Below, in pieces: positions 1-9,626 of a stretch of DNA of 64,000 nucleotides; the first letter of the stretch is position 1; every line of letters starts with the position of its first letter. This DNA comes from Chloranthus sessilifolius. Taxonomy: Eukaryota; Streptophyta; Magnoliopsida; Chloranthales; Chloranthaceae. The DNA is taken from positions 124,001 through 188,000 of the forward strand of contig JAJIZI010000022.1 in NCBI GenBank assembly GCA_021018995.1. Direction: 5' to 3'. The position numbers and the translations under genes are program-made. Below the pieces are notes generated by a model. It was given only the letters and a program-made list of their open reading frames with translations, did no database searches and was not told the origin of the DNA.

Positions 1-2
1 GT

Positions 3-365
3 AACCACAGGAAGCTTCAACTCACTGAACTGGAAGAACTGAGGATGGATGCCTACACTAGCTCCAGATTGTACAAAGAAAAGGTTAAATCATTCCATGA
101 TAGGAGCCTCATGAGAAAAGAGTTCATACCGGGGTCCAAGGTATGGTTATTCAACTCTAAACTTAAATTCTTTCCTGGCAAATTGAGATCCAGATGGGAA
201 GGGCCATACACTGTCATCAAGGCCTCCCCCTCAGGAGCTGTGGATATTTCAGATCCCAAGGATGGAAGAATACTCAAGGTAAATGGTCAGAGGCTCAAAC
301 CATGCATTGAAAACACCCAGGAGCCCTTGCTGCCCACCTATCATCATGAATCTCCAAAAATCTGA
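3..365 (+). CDS. Copy 0: integrase C-terminal end of pol (5' truncated by window edge)
   Basis: The open frame runs from the window edge to TGA at 363-365. It matches, residue for residue, the last part of the pol frame of copy 1 (10008-10370). It covers the region after the integrase core: a basic stretch and a [16 protein letters not shown] segment that resembles the GPY/F module at the integrase C-terminus of Ty3/gypsy elements. An ATG at 45 exists, but the frame is open upstream, so this is the tail of a larger polyprotein rather than a separate gene. The rest of copy 0 lies to the left of the window. Confidence 0.85.
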   Translation, partial: NHRKLQLTELEELRMDAYTSSRLYKEKVKSFHDRSLMRKEFIPGSKVWLFNSKLKFFPGKLRSRWEGPYTVIKASPSGAVDISDPKDGRILKVNGQRLKPCIENTQEPLLPTYHHESPKI

Positions 366-469
366 TGGTAGAAAAGTGTATAATATGTTTGTACAACATT
401 GTTTTTCTGATTTTTGCTGTTTCTGTCTATTTTTCTTGTACGCATAGTGTAAATACACTTCAAAGTTCA

Positions 470-795
470 AATCGCAAAGTAAAAAGTACTTTTCGAAAAG
501 TTCAAAGTTCTATTCGAATTGATTCTGGAGCTGTAATGAACTACTCGAAAAGAACCATGTTCTGTTCGAATAGTTAAAATTTCCTTTTCGAATAGAAAAT
601 CTGGGGAGAAGTCCTTTGCGAAAAGATCTTTCTGGAGCCAAATCCATTTCGAATAGACATACTGAAGCTCAGTTCTTTGCGAACTACACTTTCTCAAGAT
701 TTTTTACCTTTCGAAAGACACTTTTGCTATTCGAAATAGAGAAAAGGACTCTTTTGGAACTTTTCGAACACTTAAGGGTGCTTTGCGATTTTACT
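470..795 (+). repeat. Cluster of TTCGAA / TTTGCGAA motifs just after pol
   Basis: Within about 320 bp there are more than ten short sites of the form TTCGAA, TTCGAAAAG, TTCGAATAG and TTTGCGAA, for example near 480, 495, 512, 545, 566, 588, 615, 648, 680, 710, 739 and 763. Spacing is irregular. The motif family is the same as in the U3 part of the LTR (3145-3360). The cluster recurs at the same place in the other copies. Function is unknown; a cis-regulatory or packaging role is only a guess. Confidence 0.6.
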
Positions 796-1275
796 TGTTA
801 GTATATTAGGTCATTTTGAAAGTCACTGGATATCTGCAAACACTCTCCCAAGCAAAACCCCTTTTCAAAACCCTAGCTCACCCTCTTCTCTCACAAGCTC
901 CACACGAATAACCACCATCTATTCTAATCTTCTGCGCTTTTTCTCTTGTCAGAAATCAAAAGGGTAGAGCCCAGCTGCGCGATCTGTTCAAAGCAAAGAA
1001 ACCCAAACAGAGGAAACCCCTAGATCGCGGTTGTTACTCACTTATTGGGGAATTAAATGCAGAAAGTTACTTTCTGCCGCCTCCCACACGCATGCGCCCA
1101 ATGCTACTTAATGACCCACGCTGATTCCTGGGCCATGAGCATTCCCAATACCCCCCCATTCAAGTCCCACCCTTTCGGCTGTTTATTTTTTCTTCTTATT
1201 GTTGCTGCCTTGTTTCAATTTTTCCGGTATAATGTGACCATGCCACCTTTGAACCAGTGAGGACACTGTTCCCCA

Positions 1276-1288
1276 TAGGTTTGGGGGT
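1276..1288 (+). promoter_or_regulatory. Internal polypurine-tract-like sequence
   Basis: TAGGTTTGGGGGT here is identical to the 13 bases directly before LTR1 (2880-2892), but lies about 1.6 kb upstream inside the internal region. It recurs in other copies at 11280, 21306, 31195 and 50895, and is altered in copy 4 near 41034. It could serve as a second plus-strand primer site. That role is inference. Confidence 0.45.
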
Positions 1289-2879
1289 ATGGCAAACAGG
1301 TCCTGCCCATGGGATAATTAGCATAAGGGCATCACAATCACCAAAGTAATCAGGAAATGAATCAATTTACTTAAGAATCATGACAATGTGGAAATTTTAA
1401 AATTTTCTTTGCAAGAATTTAGACATTCTAAACCCTACAATATTCCACATTTCCATGTTGTTAACACCAGGAAAATACACTTGTATTAGCACATAGCAAG
1501 TCCACAGGAAGAGAAAAAGGTAAAGATATACTGAAAAGCGCAAGGAAAAACCATAATCAGTGAGAATTGAGCCTATATGTTTTACATCTCTGTTGAAGAG
1601 TGACTGAGGCAACCCTTTTCTGATTCAAAGGACTGGCTGAGGCATTAGATCCACTAGAAATTAGGAAACTCCAAATCAAAACAAGCAACAGCATTCATGA
1701 AACTGAGGAAAAGATCAAGGCCTTCTTTGGACAGCTTGAGCTTAACAGAACCAACCAAGAAAGATCTGCCTTGTTTGTACCCCAATTGAGCTATAAATCC
1801 TACAATGCTTCATCAAAACACCCATTTTTCTTGCACCTGAACCAATGGAACCAATTCAGCCTTCCCTCACCTTGAGAATTCAGGAGTTAAAGGAGAAAGA
1901 AGTAAAGATGGAACATTTCTGGGCAAATATCAAAATAAATGAAGAAGAAATACCTCAAAAATGGGCAGTATGGTGACTGAGAAAGTAAAAGAAAAACAAT
2001 GTGAAAAAGAAGCCAAAAAAAAAAAGGGCAAAAAGGGGAACTTTATGTTGAAAATTCAAGATCAAAGGAAGAAGAACTGAGTACTTTGAACACGAGAATC
2101 TCAAAAGAAGCTAAACTCAAGAAGGTGGAGTCATGAACCACCTCCTTCAATTCCTGACTTCTCAAAAATCCAAACACCTGTTCAACCTTCCTATCCCTGA
2201 AACCTCACTCCACGAGCCATACAACAAACCCAGCCTAAAAGTCCTTGTGATCCAAAGTTGAGTGAACTGTCATGTGGAGATAAGCAGTTTCCCAATCTAT
2301 GGTGAGGAGATGTCAAGGATGCCAGCACCTGAGAATCATGCCTATGCTCATGCTTACAAATCCATTTGGGAGATGTAACTGCTCTTGAGCTTGAGTGAAA
2401 ATGAACCCTTCAACAAAAATCTTGATGAGAGTACACCCTGGTAAGTGTTTGGGTTGGAACTTGAGCACATTAAGTATGACTTATAACCTAATTTTTATTC
2501 AAATGATGAACTACTGCTGACACATTTGCATGATTTCTATGGCTGCTCACAGATTGGAAAGAGTGAAACATTCATAAGGTTTATAAATGTTGAAATCCCC
2601 TTGCAAACAATAAACCTAAATTTCTGTTTAAACATTGATTCAAGAGTAACTAATTTTGATCTTTGATTGCTCATGGGATGACAGTGCACTAATGCCAACT
2701 GTCCCATGGAGAAGTTTGTGGGTACCTTCACTGAAAACCCTCAGGAGACTTCACTCCTCCTCTAGGGATCACCTAGGGGTTTAAAAGGCTTGTTGCATAT
2801 GCTAAATGCACCTGTGCTTCCTACAAAAGTGGCTCTTTATTTTGCTTTTACGTTTCTTTGCTCAGGGACTAGCAAAGCT

Positions 2880-2893
2880 TAGGTTTGGGGGTG
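2880..2893 (+). promoter_or_regulatory. Polypurine tract (PPT) of copy 0, upstream of LTR1
   Basis: TAGGTTTGGGGGTG directly precedes the LTR start TGTTAAG. Position next to the LTR and G-richness fit the plus-strand primer for reverse transcription. The run is not purely purine; the three T bases are typical of plant PPT variants. Confidence 0.7.
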
Positions 2894-3144
2894 TGTTAAG
2901 TAGTGAAAAATACCATTTTTCACCCCTAAACATGAGCCTTGAAAGACCCTTGAGAAGACTAAATAAGTGCTTTAGTGTGCATTTTACAGCTAACCAATCA
3001 GACAGGTCCAAATCCGAAAAGCATCCCAAAAAGATCAAAAAGCTGACAGCTCATGTCAAGTTTAAAGAAGGAGTGAAGAAACAGCCTCAGCAATGGCTAA
3101 AGAGGGTCTAAAAGAGCAGACAAAGACCTGAAGCAAGAGAGAGA

Positions 3145-3360
3145 GCCATTCGCAAAGAAAAAAATCAAGTTAAAAGTCAATTCGCAAAGAAGAATGGGAG
3201 CCTAGAGTTCAATTCGCAAAGAACTTCTACTATTCGCAAAGAACCTTGAACTTTGCGAAAAGAAGAAAACACTCCTCGAAAAGAAGATTGAACTTTGCGA
3301 ACAGAGCTTCAGAAGTCATTGAACTTTGCGAAAAGGCCCCTGAACTCTGCGAAATGGCAT
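3145..3360 (+). repeat. U3 array of TTCGCAAAG motifs, forward then inverted
   Basis: Four copies of ATTCGCAAAGAA (near 3149, 3180, 3211, 3233) are followed by copies of the reverse complement, CTTTGCGAA (near 3252, 3291, 3324), with the close variants CTCGAAAAG and CTCTGCGAA. The two halves could pair as an imperfect hairpin in RNA or single-stranded DNA. The array lies about 350 to 570 bp upstream of the TATA box, where an enhancer would be expected. It is present in all six LTRs. Confidence 0.6.
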
Positions 3361-3576
3361 TCTGGGGATTTGCAGCTCGTCCGAAGGGTATTTCAGGAAA
3401 CTTTGCACGCGCCCCAATGCAATCAAAAGACCAGGAACATTCCGGAAGGTTCCAATCAAGATCCGAAGGCATATTCCAACCCATGTGAGCGCCCAAAGTT
3501 AAATTACCTGGCGGGAACTTCCAGAAGCTCAAACAGAATTTCAAACCCATAACAGAATTGATGCTTCTGGCACCTG

Positions 3577-3719
3577 ATTGGCCGAACCAGATCAGAGCAT
3601 TTCCATTGGCCAAAACAGATCTGGATCCCCGTGCTCAACCCTCATTGGGCAATCCAGATCTAAAGCATTCCTGATTGGTCAATCCAGCCATGCGCAGGAT
3701 GGAGGAAAAAGTATAAATA
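3577..3719 (+). promoter_or_regulatory. LTR1 core promoter: four ATTGG boxes and TATA box
   Basis: ATTGG (the complement of CCAAT) occurs at 3577, 3605, 3644 and 3674, and TATAAATA at 3712-3719 within AGTATAAATAGAGAAG. This is a standard pol II LTR promoter layout. Transcription would be expected to start some 25 to 35 bp downstream, close to a small CCCAAATTGGG palindrome near 3733; the start site itself is inferred. Confidence 0.75.
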
Positions 3720-4713
3720 GAGAAGCCATTCGCCCAAATTGGGCATCCAGATTTTAGAGTTTTCATCTCTGTTTCCCTCATTCCGGTCAGATAGCTTATC
3801 TGAACCCCCTGTAATCCCTTCTTGTAGTTTACCTTTGAGAGCCATTGTGAGTGATTTGTACTTCCAAGTTCGGATTCAAGACTGTAAGTCTGAGGGCTCT
3901 CTAAGAAGCCGTGCTCTGTAATTGTAATTTTGGATTTTAAAAGGTTGCTGTAATTTGTGTCTTCTCCATTGGAGTCATGTCGAGGGTTCTGAATGTTCAC
4001 CTTAGTGCATTAGACTTCTTTAGATTCACTCATCCGCATGCAACTTCCCTTAATTCATCACCCCTGTGCGAATTAGCGTTGGTAACCTAATTCTAGCAGC
4101 ATTTACAGTGATGTTCATGTTCTGAACTAAAGAATAGGCCACAACTATTGGATGATCTGTGACCATTTAAGTGGACAGATCATAGCCATAAGTCTAAACC
4201 TATTCCTTAATTCGGATTTATTTCTCTTACATCTGTGCTGGTAGCCAGATGAAGATTGAATCTGCTCTGTTGAACTACAGATTCTCCATTAAAATTCAGA
4301 GGCTAAAGTACATGAAGCTATTATTTCTGCATTTGTCTTATTTTAAACATCTCCCCAACTCGGATCTGGATCATGTAGTTAGTTCTTTTCTTTATTTGCT
4401 TATAGTTAAATGTGACACAATCCAACACTCTCTTTTATCTATTCTTTTTTTTAGATAATTATAGAGCCAGATCTGGTAGCACAGATCTGGAGGTTTATCT
4501 CTCAGTTTAGACAAAATTCTCTGTGGACGATCTTGAAATACTTACTTTTAAAACTTGCTACAATTGGCCCTGATCTTGCAGGCCAGTGTTAGCCCCAATG
4601 TGCTGATATCCCTTTCATAAGTTAACATCCATATAACCTAGCATTCTTTAATTCTTTAATTTTTGATTCATAATGCACACAATTATGGCACACTTGGAGC
4701 GACAACAAGTTTT

Positions 4714-4731
4714 TGGCGCCGTTGCCGGGGA
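4714..4731 (+). promoter_or_regulatory. Primer-binding site of copy 1, tRNA-Asp
   Basis: TGGCGCCGTTGCCGGGGA is complementary to the 3' end of plant tRNA-Asp(GUC) including CCA. It lies six bases after the LTR1 end. This primer is the usual one for Athila-type elements. Confidence 0.85.
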
Positions 4732-4887
4732 AGTTTGTTCTAAAATAGATAGACCTATGTTTATTTTCATTTATTTATCAGTCATTTATTAATTTTGTTG
4801 TTATTTTTATGCAGCGTACAGCTGTGTAAAAGGAAAGGAAAGTTCTTAAATAGACAGGTTTGCTGTACCAAACTCTCTCTGAGTTGT
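4732..4887 (+). other. Copy 1 leader between PBS and gag, with a splice-acceptor-like tract
   Basis: The leader is T-rich and contains TTTTGTTGTTATTTTTATGCAG ending near 4815, which looks like a plant 3' splice site. It also has two direct repeats of CATTTATT (4769 to 4791). Copies 3, 4 and 5 have lost one repeat plus the spacer (15 bp). The frame is open from 4795, but without an ATG before 4888. Confidence 0.45.
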
Positions 4888-7161
4888 ATGTTTGGCAGGA
4901 GAACCCTCAATCCTGAGATTCTCCCGTTAAATTCAGAAGTTGAAAGACTCCTAAGAAACCGACATACATCACAGACATCTGCTGAAATGGGTGAAGAACA
5001 GAGATTGTTAAGAGACTACTTTGCCCCTGGTGCTTATAATTCCCCATTTTGCATTCAATTTCCCACAGTGGAGGGAAATTATGAAATTAAGTCCTCCACC
5101 ATCCAAATGTTGCCTTCATTCCATGGATTGAGTAAGGAAGACCCTTACAAACACATTGATGAATTTCTGGCTTTATGCACAACATTTAACATAGCTGGAC
5201 TGGGTCCAGAGGCAACCAAGCTTAGGCTCTTTCCTTTTTCATTAAAGGACAAAGCTAGAGCATGGTTATCTATGTTAGCACCAAACAGCATCACATCATG
5301 GAATGATTTGCAATGTCAATTTTTGTCAAAATATTTCCCAATGACTAAAACCAGCCAACTGAGACAAAGCATCATCTCTTTCTCCCAAAACTCAACTGAA
5401 ACTTTCCATGAAGCATGGGAAAGGTTTAAAGAACTGTTAAGGCAATGCCCTCACCATCAAATTCCTAAATGGCAGCTGGTTCAAAGCTTCTATCAAGGAA
5501 CTGATCAGAAGGGCAAGAACATGGTGGATGCCTCTTGTGGAGGTACCTACTTGCAGAAAACAGTTGAAGAGGTTTGGGACCTCTTTGAGGTGATTGGAGA
5601 AAATTCAACCCAGCAGGAATCTCTGCCAAGGGACACTGAGAATCCAGCTAGGATGAATAATCCCCAATTCACAAGAGGGAAAGTTTATGAAGTCAATGAG
5701 CTGGAAAGGAAAGTGGATAATTTGACCACAAAATTTGATAGACTGATGGACTCATTTAAAGCTCCAAATGGGTCAAGAGTAGAGGAGGCATGTCTGATAT
5801 GCCAGTCCCCCACTCATTCCATTGATCAATGTCCTTCTGCATCACAATTTCCAGAACTCATGATGGAACAAGCTCATGCAGCTCAGTCTTATGGACAGAT
5901 GCAATCGAATGACTACCCATGGAGATCTCATCCTAATCTCAGGTGGAATCAGGGAAATTACCAGCCCCAACAGCAGCAGCAGCCCAAAAATCAATTACCT
6001 TTCAAACCTGCTCAGCAGAATTTTTATAATAAATCAAATTTTCAGCAGCCTAACCAACAACAAGCCATGCAGCAGTCTGCACCAGCCCCTGCCCCTCCTA
6101 GATCCCTGACCTTTGAAGAGCAGGTCTTGAGTTCACTTCAAAATCTTGGAACTCTGTCTCAGACTGTGAACCTTCACAGTCAGAGCATTAAAAAAATTGA
6201 AGAAACGCTGGGCCAACTCTCAAATTCATTGGCTAAGAGAGAAGAGGGTAAACTACCCAGCCAACCTGTGAACAATCCTAAGGGACAGTTCATGGTTGGA
6301 GAATCCTCAAATGGCCATGAGGAAATCAAAGCTGTGACTACTTTGAGAAGTGGAAGAATAATAAACAACACAGTGGGTAGTGAAGAGGAAAAAGATGAAG
6401 AACAAGTGCAGGAACAACAGCTGGATAGCAATATGGCTGTTGATTTACATCAGAAAATTCAAAAAAATGAAAAACAGAAAAATAACAAAATTGTTGAAAA
6501 AGATGAGGAGGAGAAATTTGTTCCTCACCTCCCATTTCCCCATGCAATGAAGTCAGTTTCTCCTTTTGACAAAGGAAACACAAAAATTGAGGAAATGATG
6601 GAGACATTCAAGCAAGTTAAAATTAATCTACCTCTGCTTGATGCAATCAAACAGGTCCCTGCTTATGCAAAATTTCTCAAAGAGGTGTGCACCCACAAAA
6701 GGCAATCTAGGATACATTTATCCAAGAAGGCCTTTGCTGTGGAGAAAATCAACCAAGTGCTATCAATTGCAACACCACCTAAGATGCAAGACCCTGGAAT
6801 CCCCACAATCCCCTGCATCATTGGGGAGCACACCATTGAGAAAGCCTTGCTAGATCTGGGTGCTAGTGTCAACCTGCTTCCCTATTCTGTCTATGAGAAG
6901 CTAGGTTTGGGAGAATTGAAACCCACTCAAGTGGTGTTACAGCTAGCTGACAGATCTGAAAGGAAACCTATGGGGTTGATTGAAGATGTTTTGGTAGGAG
7001 TAGACAAGTTTTTCTACCCTGCTGACTTTTGGTGTTGGACATGGAACCAACCAAAAGTACCACTGCCATCCCTGTCATTCTGGGAAGACCATTCCTGGCT
7101 ACAGCTAATGCATGCATTCAATGCAGGTCTGGCATCATGGAGGTGTCTTTTGGAAATATGA
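4888..7161 (+). CDS. gag-pol: Copy 1: gag and N-terminal protease
   Basis: Start chosen at the first ATG (MFGRRTLNPEI); the frame is open upstream to 4795 but has no earlier ATG. Gag begins with the RLLRDYFAPG segment typical of plant gypsy gag, then the Retrotrans_gag capsid domain (about residues 70-230, with HIDEFLALC and the DKARAWLS and WERFKELLRQCP blocks). A CCHC zinc knuckle follows at 5791-5832 (C-x2-C-x4-H-x4-C). Then come a Gln-rich linker with PQQQQQP and an acidic/Lys-rich stretch. The aspartic protease motif DLGAS begins at 6853, where Leu stands in for the Ser/Thr of the usual D-S/T-G; this is common in Athila-like elements. A one-T deletion at about 7028 breaks the frame, so residues after that are out of frame until the stop at 7161. 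Confidence 0.85.
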   Translation: MFGRRTLNPEILPLNSEVERLLRNRHTSQTSAEMGEEQRLLRDYFAPGAYNSPFCIQFPTVEGNYEIKSSTIQMLPSFHGLSKEDPYKHIDEFLALCTTFNIAGLGPEATKLRLFPFSLKDKARAWLSMLAPNSITSWNDLQCQFLSKYFPMTKTSQLRQSIISFSQNSTETFHEAWERFKELLRQCPHHQIPKWQLVQSFYQGTDQKGKNMVDASCGGTYLQKTVEEVWDLFEVIGENSTQQESLPRDTENPARMNNPQFTRGKVYEVNELERKVDNLTTKFDRLMDSFKAPNGSRVEEACLICQSPTHSIDQCPSASQFPELMMEQAHAAQSYGQMQSNDYPWRSHPNLRWNQGNYQPQQQQQPKNQLPFKPAQQNFYNKSNFQQPNQQQAMQQSAPAPAPPRSLTFEEQVLSSLQNLGTLSQTVNLHSQSIKKIEETLGQLSNSLAKREEGKLPSQPVNNPKGQFMVGESSNGHEEIKAVTTLRSGRIINNTVGSEEEKDEEQVQEQQLDSNMAVDLHQKIQKNEKQKNNKIVEKDEEEKFVPHLPFPHAMKSVSPFDKGNTKIEEMMETFKQVKINLPLLDAIKQVPAYAKFLKEVCTHKRQSRIHLSKKAFAVEKINQVLSIATPPKMQDPGIPTIPCIIGEHTIEKALLDLGASVNLLPYSVYEKLGLGELKPTQVVLQLADRSERKPMGLIEDVLVGVDKFFYPADFWCWTWNQPKVPLPSLSFWEDHSWLQLMHAFNAGLASWRCLLEI

Positions 7162-8195
7162 AAGTTAAATTGAATGTGTATAATGCTGTTACTCAACCTC
7201 AATTCTCTGCTGAGGAATGTTTCCATGTTGACATCATTGATGAGCTGGTGGAGGAGTCTTTACAAACATTTCTGCAAGGTAAAGACTCCACCACAGAATT
7301 TAAAAATGATTGGGGATCCACTGAGAAAGAAGGAAAAGGGAGATCAAATTCAACGGGAGTCTGCTTTGTGCAAGGCACTCACCAACAGTCATCAAGTTCT
7401 CTCTCTTGGAGACCTGCTCCTCTCCCTCTTCCACAAGTTACCAAGGTACCTTTGCTGCCCTCTTTTCTCAGCCCACCTGAATTGGAACTCAAACAGCTCC
7501 CCAAAAATCTGAAATATGTGTTTTTGGGAGATCATCAAACACTACCTGTGATTATTTCTTCCTCCCTTACAAAGGAGCAAGAAGAGGAGCTGTTGGTAGT
7601 TCTAAAACAGCACAAGAAAGCAATTGGCTGGACCATTGCTGATTTAGGAGGAATAAACCCAGCTGTATGCATGCATAAGATCCACCTGGAAGAGGATGCC
7701 AAGCCTTCTAGAGAAATGCAAAGAAGGTTGAATCCTCACATGCAAGAAGTGGTAATGAAGGAAGTTGTCAAGCTGCTAGATGCTGGGGTCATTTACCCCA
7801 TTTCAGATTCTGCTTGGGTAGCACCCACACAGGTGGTGCCTAAGAAATCTGGCATCACTGTTGTAGCAGCTGAATCTGGTAAACTTATGTCCACCAGACA
7901 AACAACTGGATGGAGGGTCTGCATAGACTACAGAAAATTAAATACCATGACAAGGAAAGACCATTTCCCCCTCCCCTTCATTGACCAAATCCTTGATAAG
8001 CTTGCAGGCAAAGCTTACTACTGCTTCCTTGATGGGTACTCTGGTTACAACCAGATCCCTGTGTACCACAGGACCAAGAAAAGACCACCTTCACCTGCCC
8101 CTTTGGCACTTTTGCCTATAGGAGGATGCCCTTTGGTCTTTGCAATGCCCCTGCTACTTTTCAAAGATGCATGTATGCCATCTTTTCTGACATGA
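7029..8195 (+). CDS. gag-pol: Copy 1: protease C-terminus, linker and N-terminal reverse transcriptase
   Basis: This frame continues the polyprotein after the frameshift near 7028; its apparent start codon is not a real initiation site. It holds the [14 protein letters not shown] end of the protease, a low-complexity linker, and the RT fingers and palm up to the [10 protein letters not shown] block near 8050. That includes the segments [11 protein letters not shown] and [11 protein letters not shown]. Loss of one C in the CCCACAGG run at about 8068 (compare copy 2) shifts the frame again, and the last 40 or so residues are nonsense. Confidence 0.8.
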   Translation: MVLDMEPTKSTTAIPVILGRPFLATANACIQCRSGIMEVSFGNMKVKLNVYNAVTQPQFSAEECFHVDIIDELVEESLQTFLQGKDSTTEFKNDWGSTEKEGKGRSNSTGVCFVQGTHQQSSSSLSWRPAPLPLPQVTKVPLLPSFLSPPELELKQLPKNLKYVFLGDHQTLPVIISSSLTKEQEEELLVVLKQHKKAIGWTIADLGGINPAVCMHKIHLEEDAKPSREMQRRLNPHMQEVVMKEVVKLLDAGVIYPISDSAWVAPTQVVPKKSGITVVAAESGKLMSTRQTTGWRVCIDYRKLNTMTRKDHFPLPFIDQILDKLAGKAYYCFLDGYSGYNQIPVYHRTKKRPPSPAPLALLPIGGCPLVFAMPLLLFKDACMPSFLT

Positions 8196-9577
8196 TTGAT
8201 CAATTCATGGAGATCTTCATGGATGACTTTTCAATTTATGGAGACAGCTTTTCCCAATGCTTACACCACCTCAAGTTGGTGTTGCAAAGATGTGAAGAAA
8301 CCAATTTGGTTCTAAGCTGGGAAAAGAGTCATTTTATGGTCACCCAAGGCATTGTCCTAGGACATGTGGTCTCCCATAAAGGCATAGAGGTGGACCAAGC
8401 AAAAATTGATCTAATTGCACATTTGCCTCCTCCCAGAACTGTTAAGCAAATCAGAAGTTTCTTAGGGCATGCAGGATTTTATAGGAGGTTCATCAAAGAT
8501 TTCAGTAAAATTTCCAAGCCACTCTGTCATTTACTGTGTCAAGATGTTCCTTTTGTGTTTACTAATGAATGCATGACAGCCTTTGAGGTCCTTAAGAAAT
8601 GTCTGATTTCAGCTCCCATCTTGCAGTCCCCTGACTATTCAGTGCCCTTTGAGCTGATGTGTGATGCATCAGACTATGCCCTAGGAGCTGTCCTAGGGCA
8701 GAGAAAGGATAAGCTTCCCCATGTCATAGCTTATGCCAGCAGATCCATGATAGATGCCCAGCTCAACTACACAACAACTGAGAAAGAGCTGCTGGCCATT
8801 GTGTTTGCATTGGAAAAATTCAGGCCTTATGTTTTAGGTTCACAAATTGTGGTGTTTACTGACCACTCTGCCCTAAAGTACCTTCTGTCTAAGAAGGATA
8901 CCAAGCCCAGATTAATCAGGTGGATCCTCCTATTACAGGAGTTTGATCTACAGATTAAGGATAAGAAAGGAGTGGAGAATGTGGTGGCTGATCACTTATC
9001 CAGAATTCTCAATACTGAGGATGATAGCTTACCCATTAATGAATCATTTCCTGATGAGCAACTTTTTGCCATCAATACCCACAGTCCTTGGTTTGCAAAC
9101 ATAGTCAACTTCTTGGCTATTGGACAGATTCCTCAACATTGGAATAGAATGGATAAAGATCTTTTCTTCTCACAAGTTAAACATTTCATTTGGGAAGATC
9201 CTTATCTATTCAAGAATTGTGCAGACCAAGTGATCAGAAAGTGTGTCCCGGACCATGAATTCCCTGGCATATTGTCAATGTGTCATGAACAGGCCTGTGG
9301 AGGCCATTTCAGTGGCAATAAAACAGCTGCAAAAATTCTGCAGTGTGGTTTCTATTGGCCCACAATCTTTAAAGATGCCTTACAGCACTGTAAATCTTGC
9401 CAGAACTGCCAAAAACTGGGCAGTATTTCCAAAAGAAACTCGATGGGCGTGCAGCGGATCCTGGTAGTTGAGTTGTTTGATGTTTGGAGCATAGATTTTG
9501 TGGGCCCGTTTGCCCCTTCTAATGGAGACAATTTCATGTTGGTAGCTGTGGATTATGTCTCCAAGTGGATTGAATAG
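8126..9577 (+). CDS. gag-pol: Copy 1: reverse transcriptase palm, RNase H and N-terminal integrase
   Basis: From [15 protein letters not shown] the RT palm continues to the catalytic FMDD at 8216-8227 and the thumb ([15 protein letters not shown]). RNase H follows, with the DAS block at 8663, [11 protein letters not shown] and [11 protein letters not shown]. Integrase begins with the HHCC zinc finger (His codons at 9284 and 9305, Cys codons at 9398 and 9407) and the first catalytic Asp at 9494. The frame stops at 9575-9577, where about seven bases present in copy 2 (GAGGCCATAGC context) are missing. Bases 9440-9660 differ from copy 2 unusually densely. Confidence 0.85.
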   Translation: MPFGLCNAPATFQRCMYAIFSDMIDQFMEIFMDDFSIYGDSFSQCLHHLKLVLQRCEETNLVLSWEKSHFMVTQGIVLGHVVSHKGIEVDQAKIDLIAHLPPPRTVKQIRSFLGHAGFYRRFIKDFSKISKPLCHLLCQDVPFVFTNECMTAFEVLKKCLISAPILQSPDYSVPFELMCDASDYALGAVLGQRKDKLPHVIAYASRSMIDAQLNYTTTEKELLAIVFALEKFRPYVLGSQIVVFTDHSALKYLLSKKDTKPRLIRWILLLQEFDLQIKDKKGVENVVADHLSRILNTEDDSLPINESFPDEQLFAINTHSPWFANIVNFLAIGQIPQHWNRMDKDLFFSQVKHFIWEDPYLFKNCADQVIRKCVPDHEFPGILSMCHEQACGGHFSGNKTAAKILQCGFYWPTIFKDALQHCKSCQNCQKLGSISKRNSMGVQRILVVELFDVWSIDFVGPFAPSNGDNFMLVAVDYVSKWIE

Positions 9578-9626
9578 CTACCAAATCAATGATCACAAAG
9601 TGGTTTTAAGATTCCGCTAAGACCAC

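Larger units (their letters stand above)
366..2893 (+). other. Copy 0: long 3' internal region between pol stop and LTR1
   Basis: About 2.5 kb lies between the pol stop and the polypurine tract, with no long open frame. In Athila-type elements this interval often holds an env-like ORF; here only short coding-like relics remain (57-codon and 43-codon stretches, described at 21654-22007 in copy 2). In copy 0 the first relic is further broken by loss of one C near 1760. The region also holds the TTCGAA/TTTGCGAA cluster and an internal second copy of the polypurine tract. The same region recurs in every copy and is nearly identical in copies 0, 1 and 2. Confidence 0.8.
2894..4707 (+). repeat. LTR1 (1814 bp)
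   Basis: Starts TGTTAAG after the PPT and ends GACAACA six bases before the primer-binding site; the ends form the short inverted repeat TGTT/AACA. U3 contains the TTCGCAAAG motif array (3145-3360), four ATTGG (CCAAT-box) sites and a TATA box at 3712. R and U5 follow to 4707. LTR1 lacks a 24-bp segment (with CTTGCACTTTTCGTAAAG) that is present in LTR2, 4, 5 and 6, and has GAGCGACAACA rather than GAGCAACAACA at its end. LTR3 shares both states. Confidence 0.9.

Noticed and set aside
2806..3111. 101-codon ATG frame crossing the internal/LTR1 junction, identical in most copies
   Set aside because: Identity reflects the youth of the copies. It spans the PPT and LTR start, has no known domain, and is altered in copy 5 by small gaps.
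3230..3613. Minus-strand frame of about 127 codons in U3 (longer in LTR2 and LTR4)
   Set aside because: It is the complement of the TTCGCAAAG repeat array and promoter. Codons follow the repeat, and length changes with the 24-bp indel.
3635..4000. Minus-strand 121-codon frame over the TATA and R region of each LTR
   Set aside because: Antisense to the promoter and leader, no domain recognised; kept only because the LTRs are young.
6180..6607. Minus-strand frames rich in Ser, Cys and Phe opposite gag
   Set aside because: Shadow of the Gln/Glu/Lys-rich linker of gag on the other strand.
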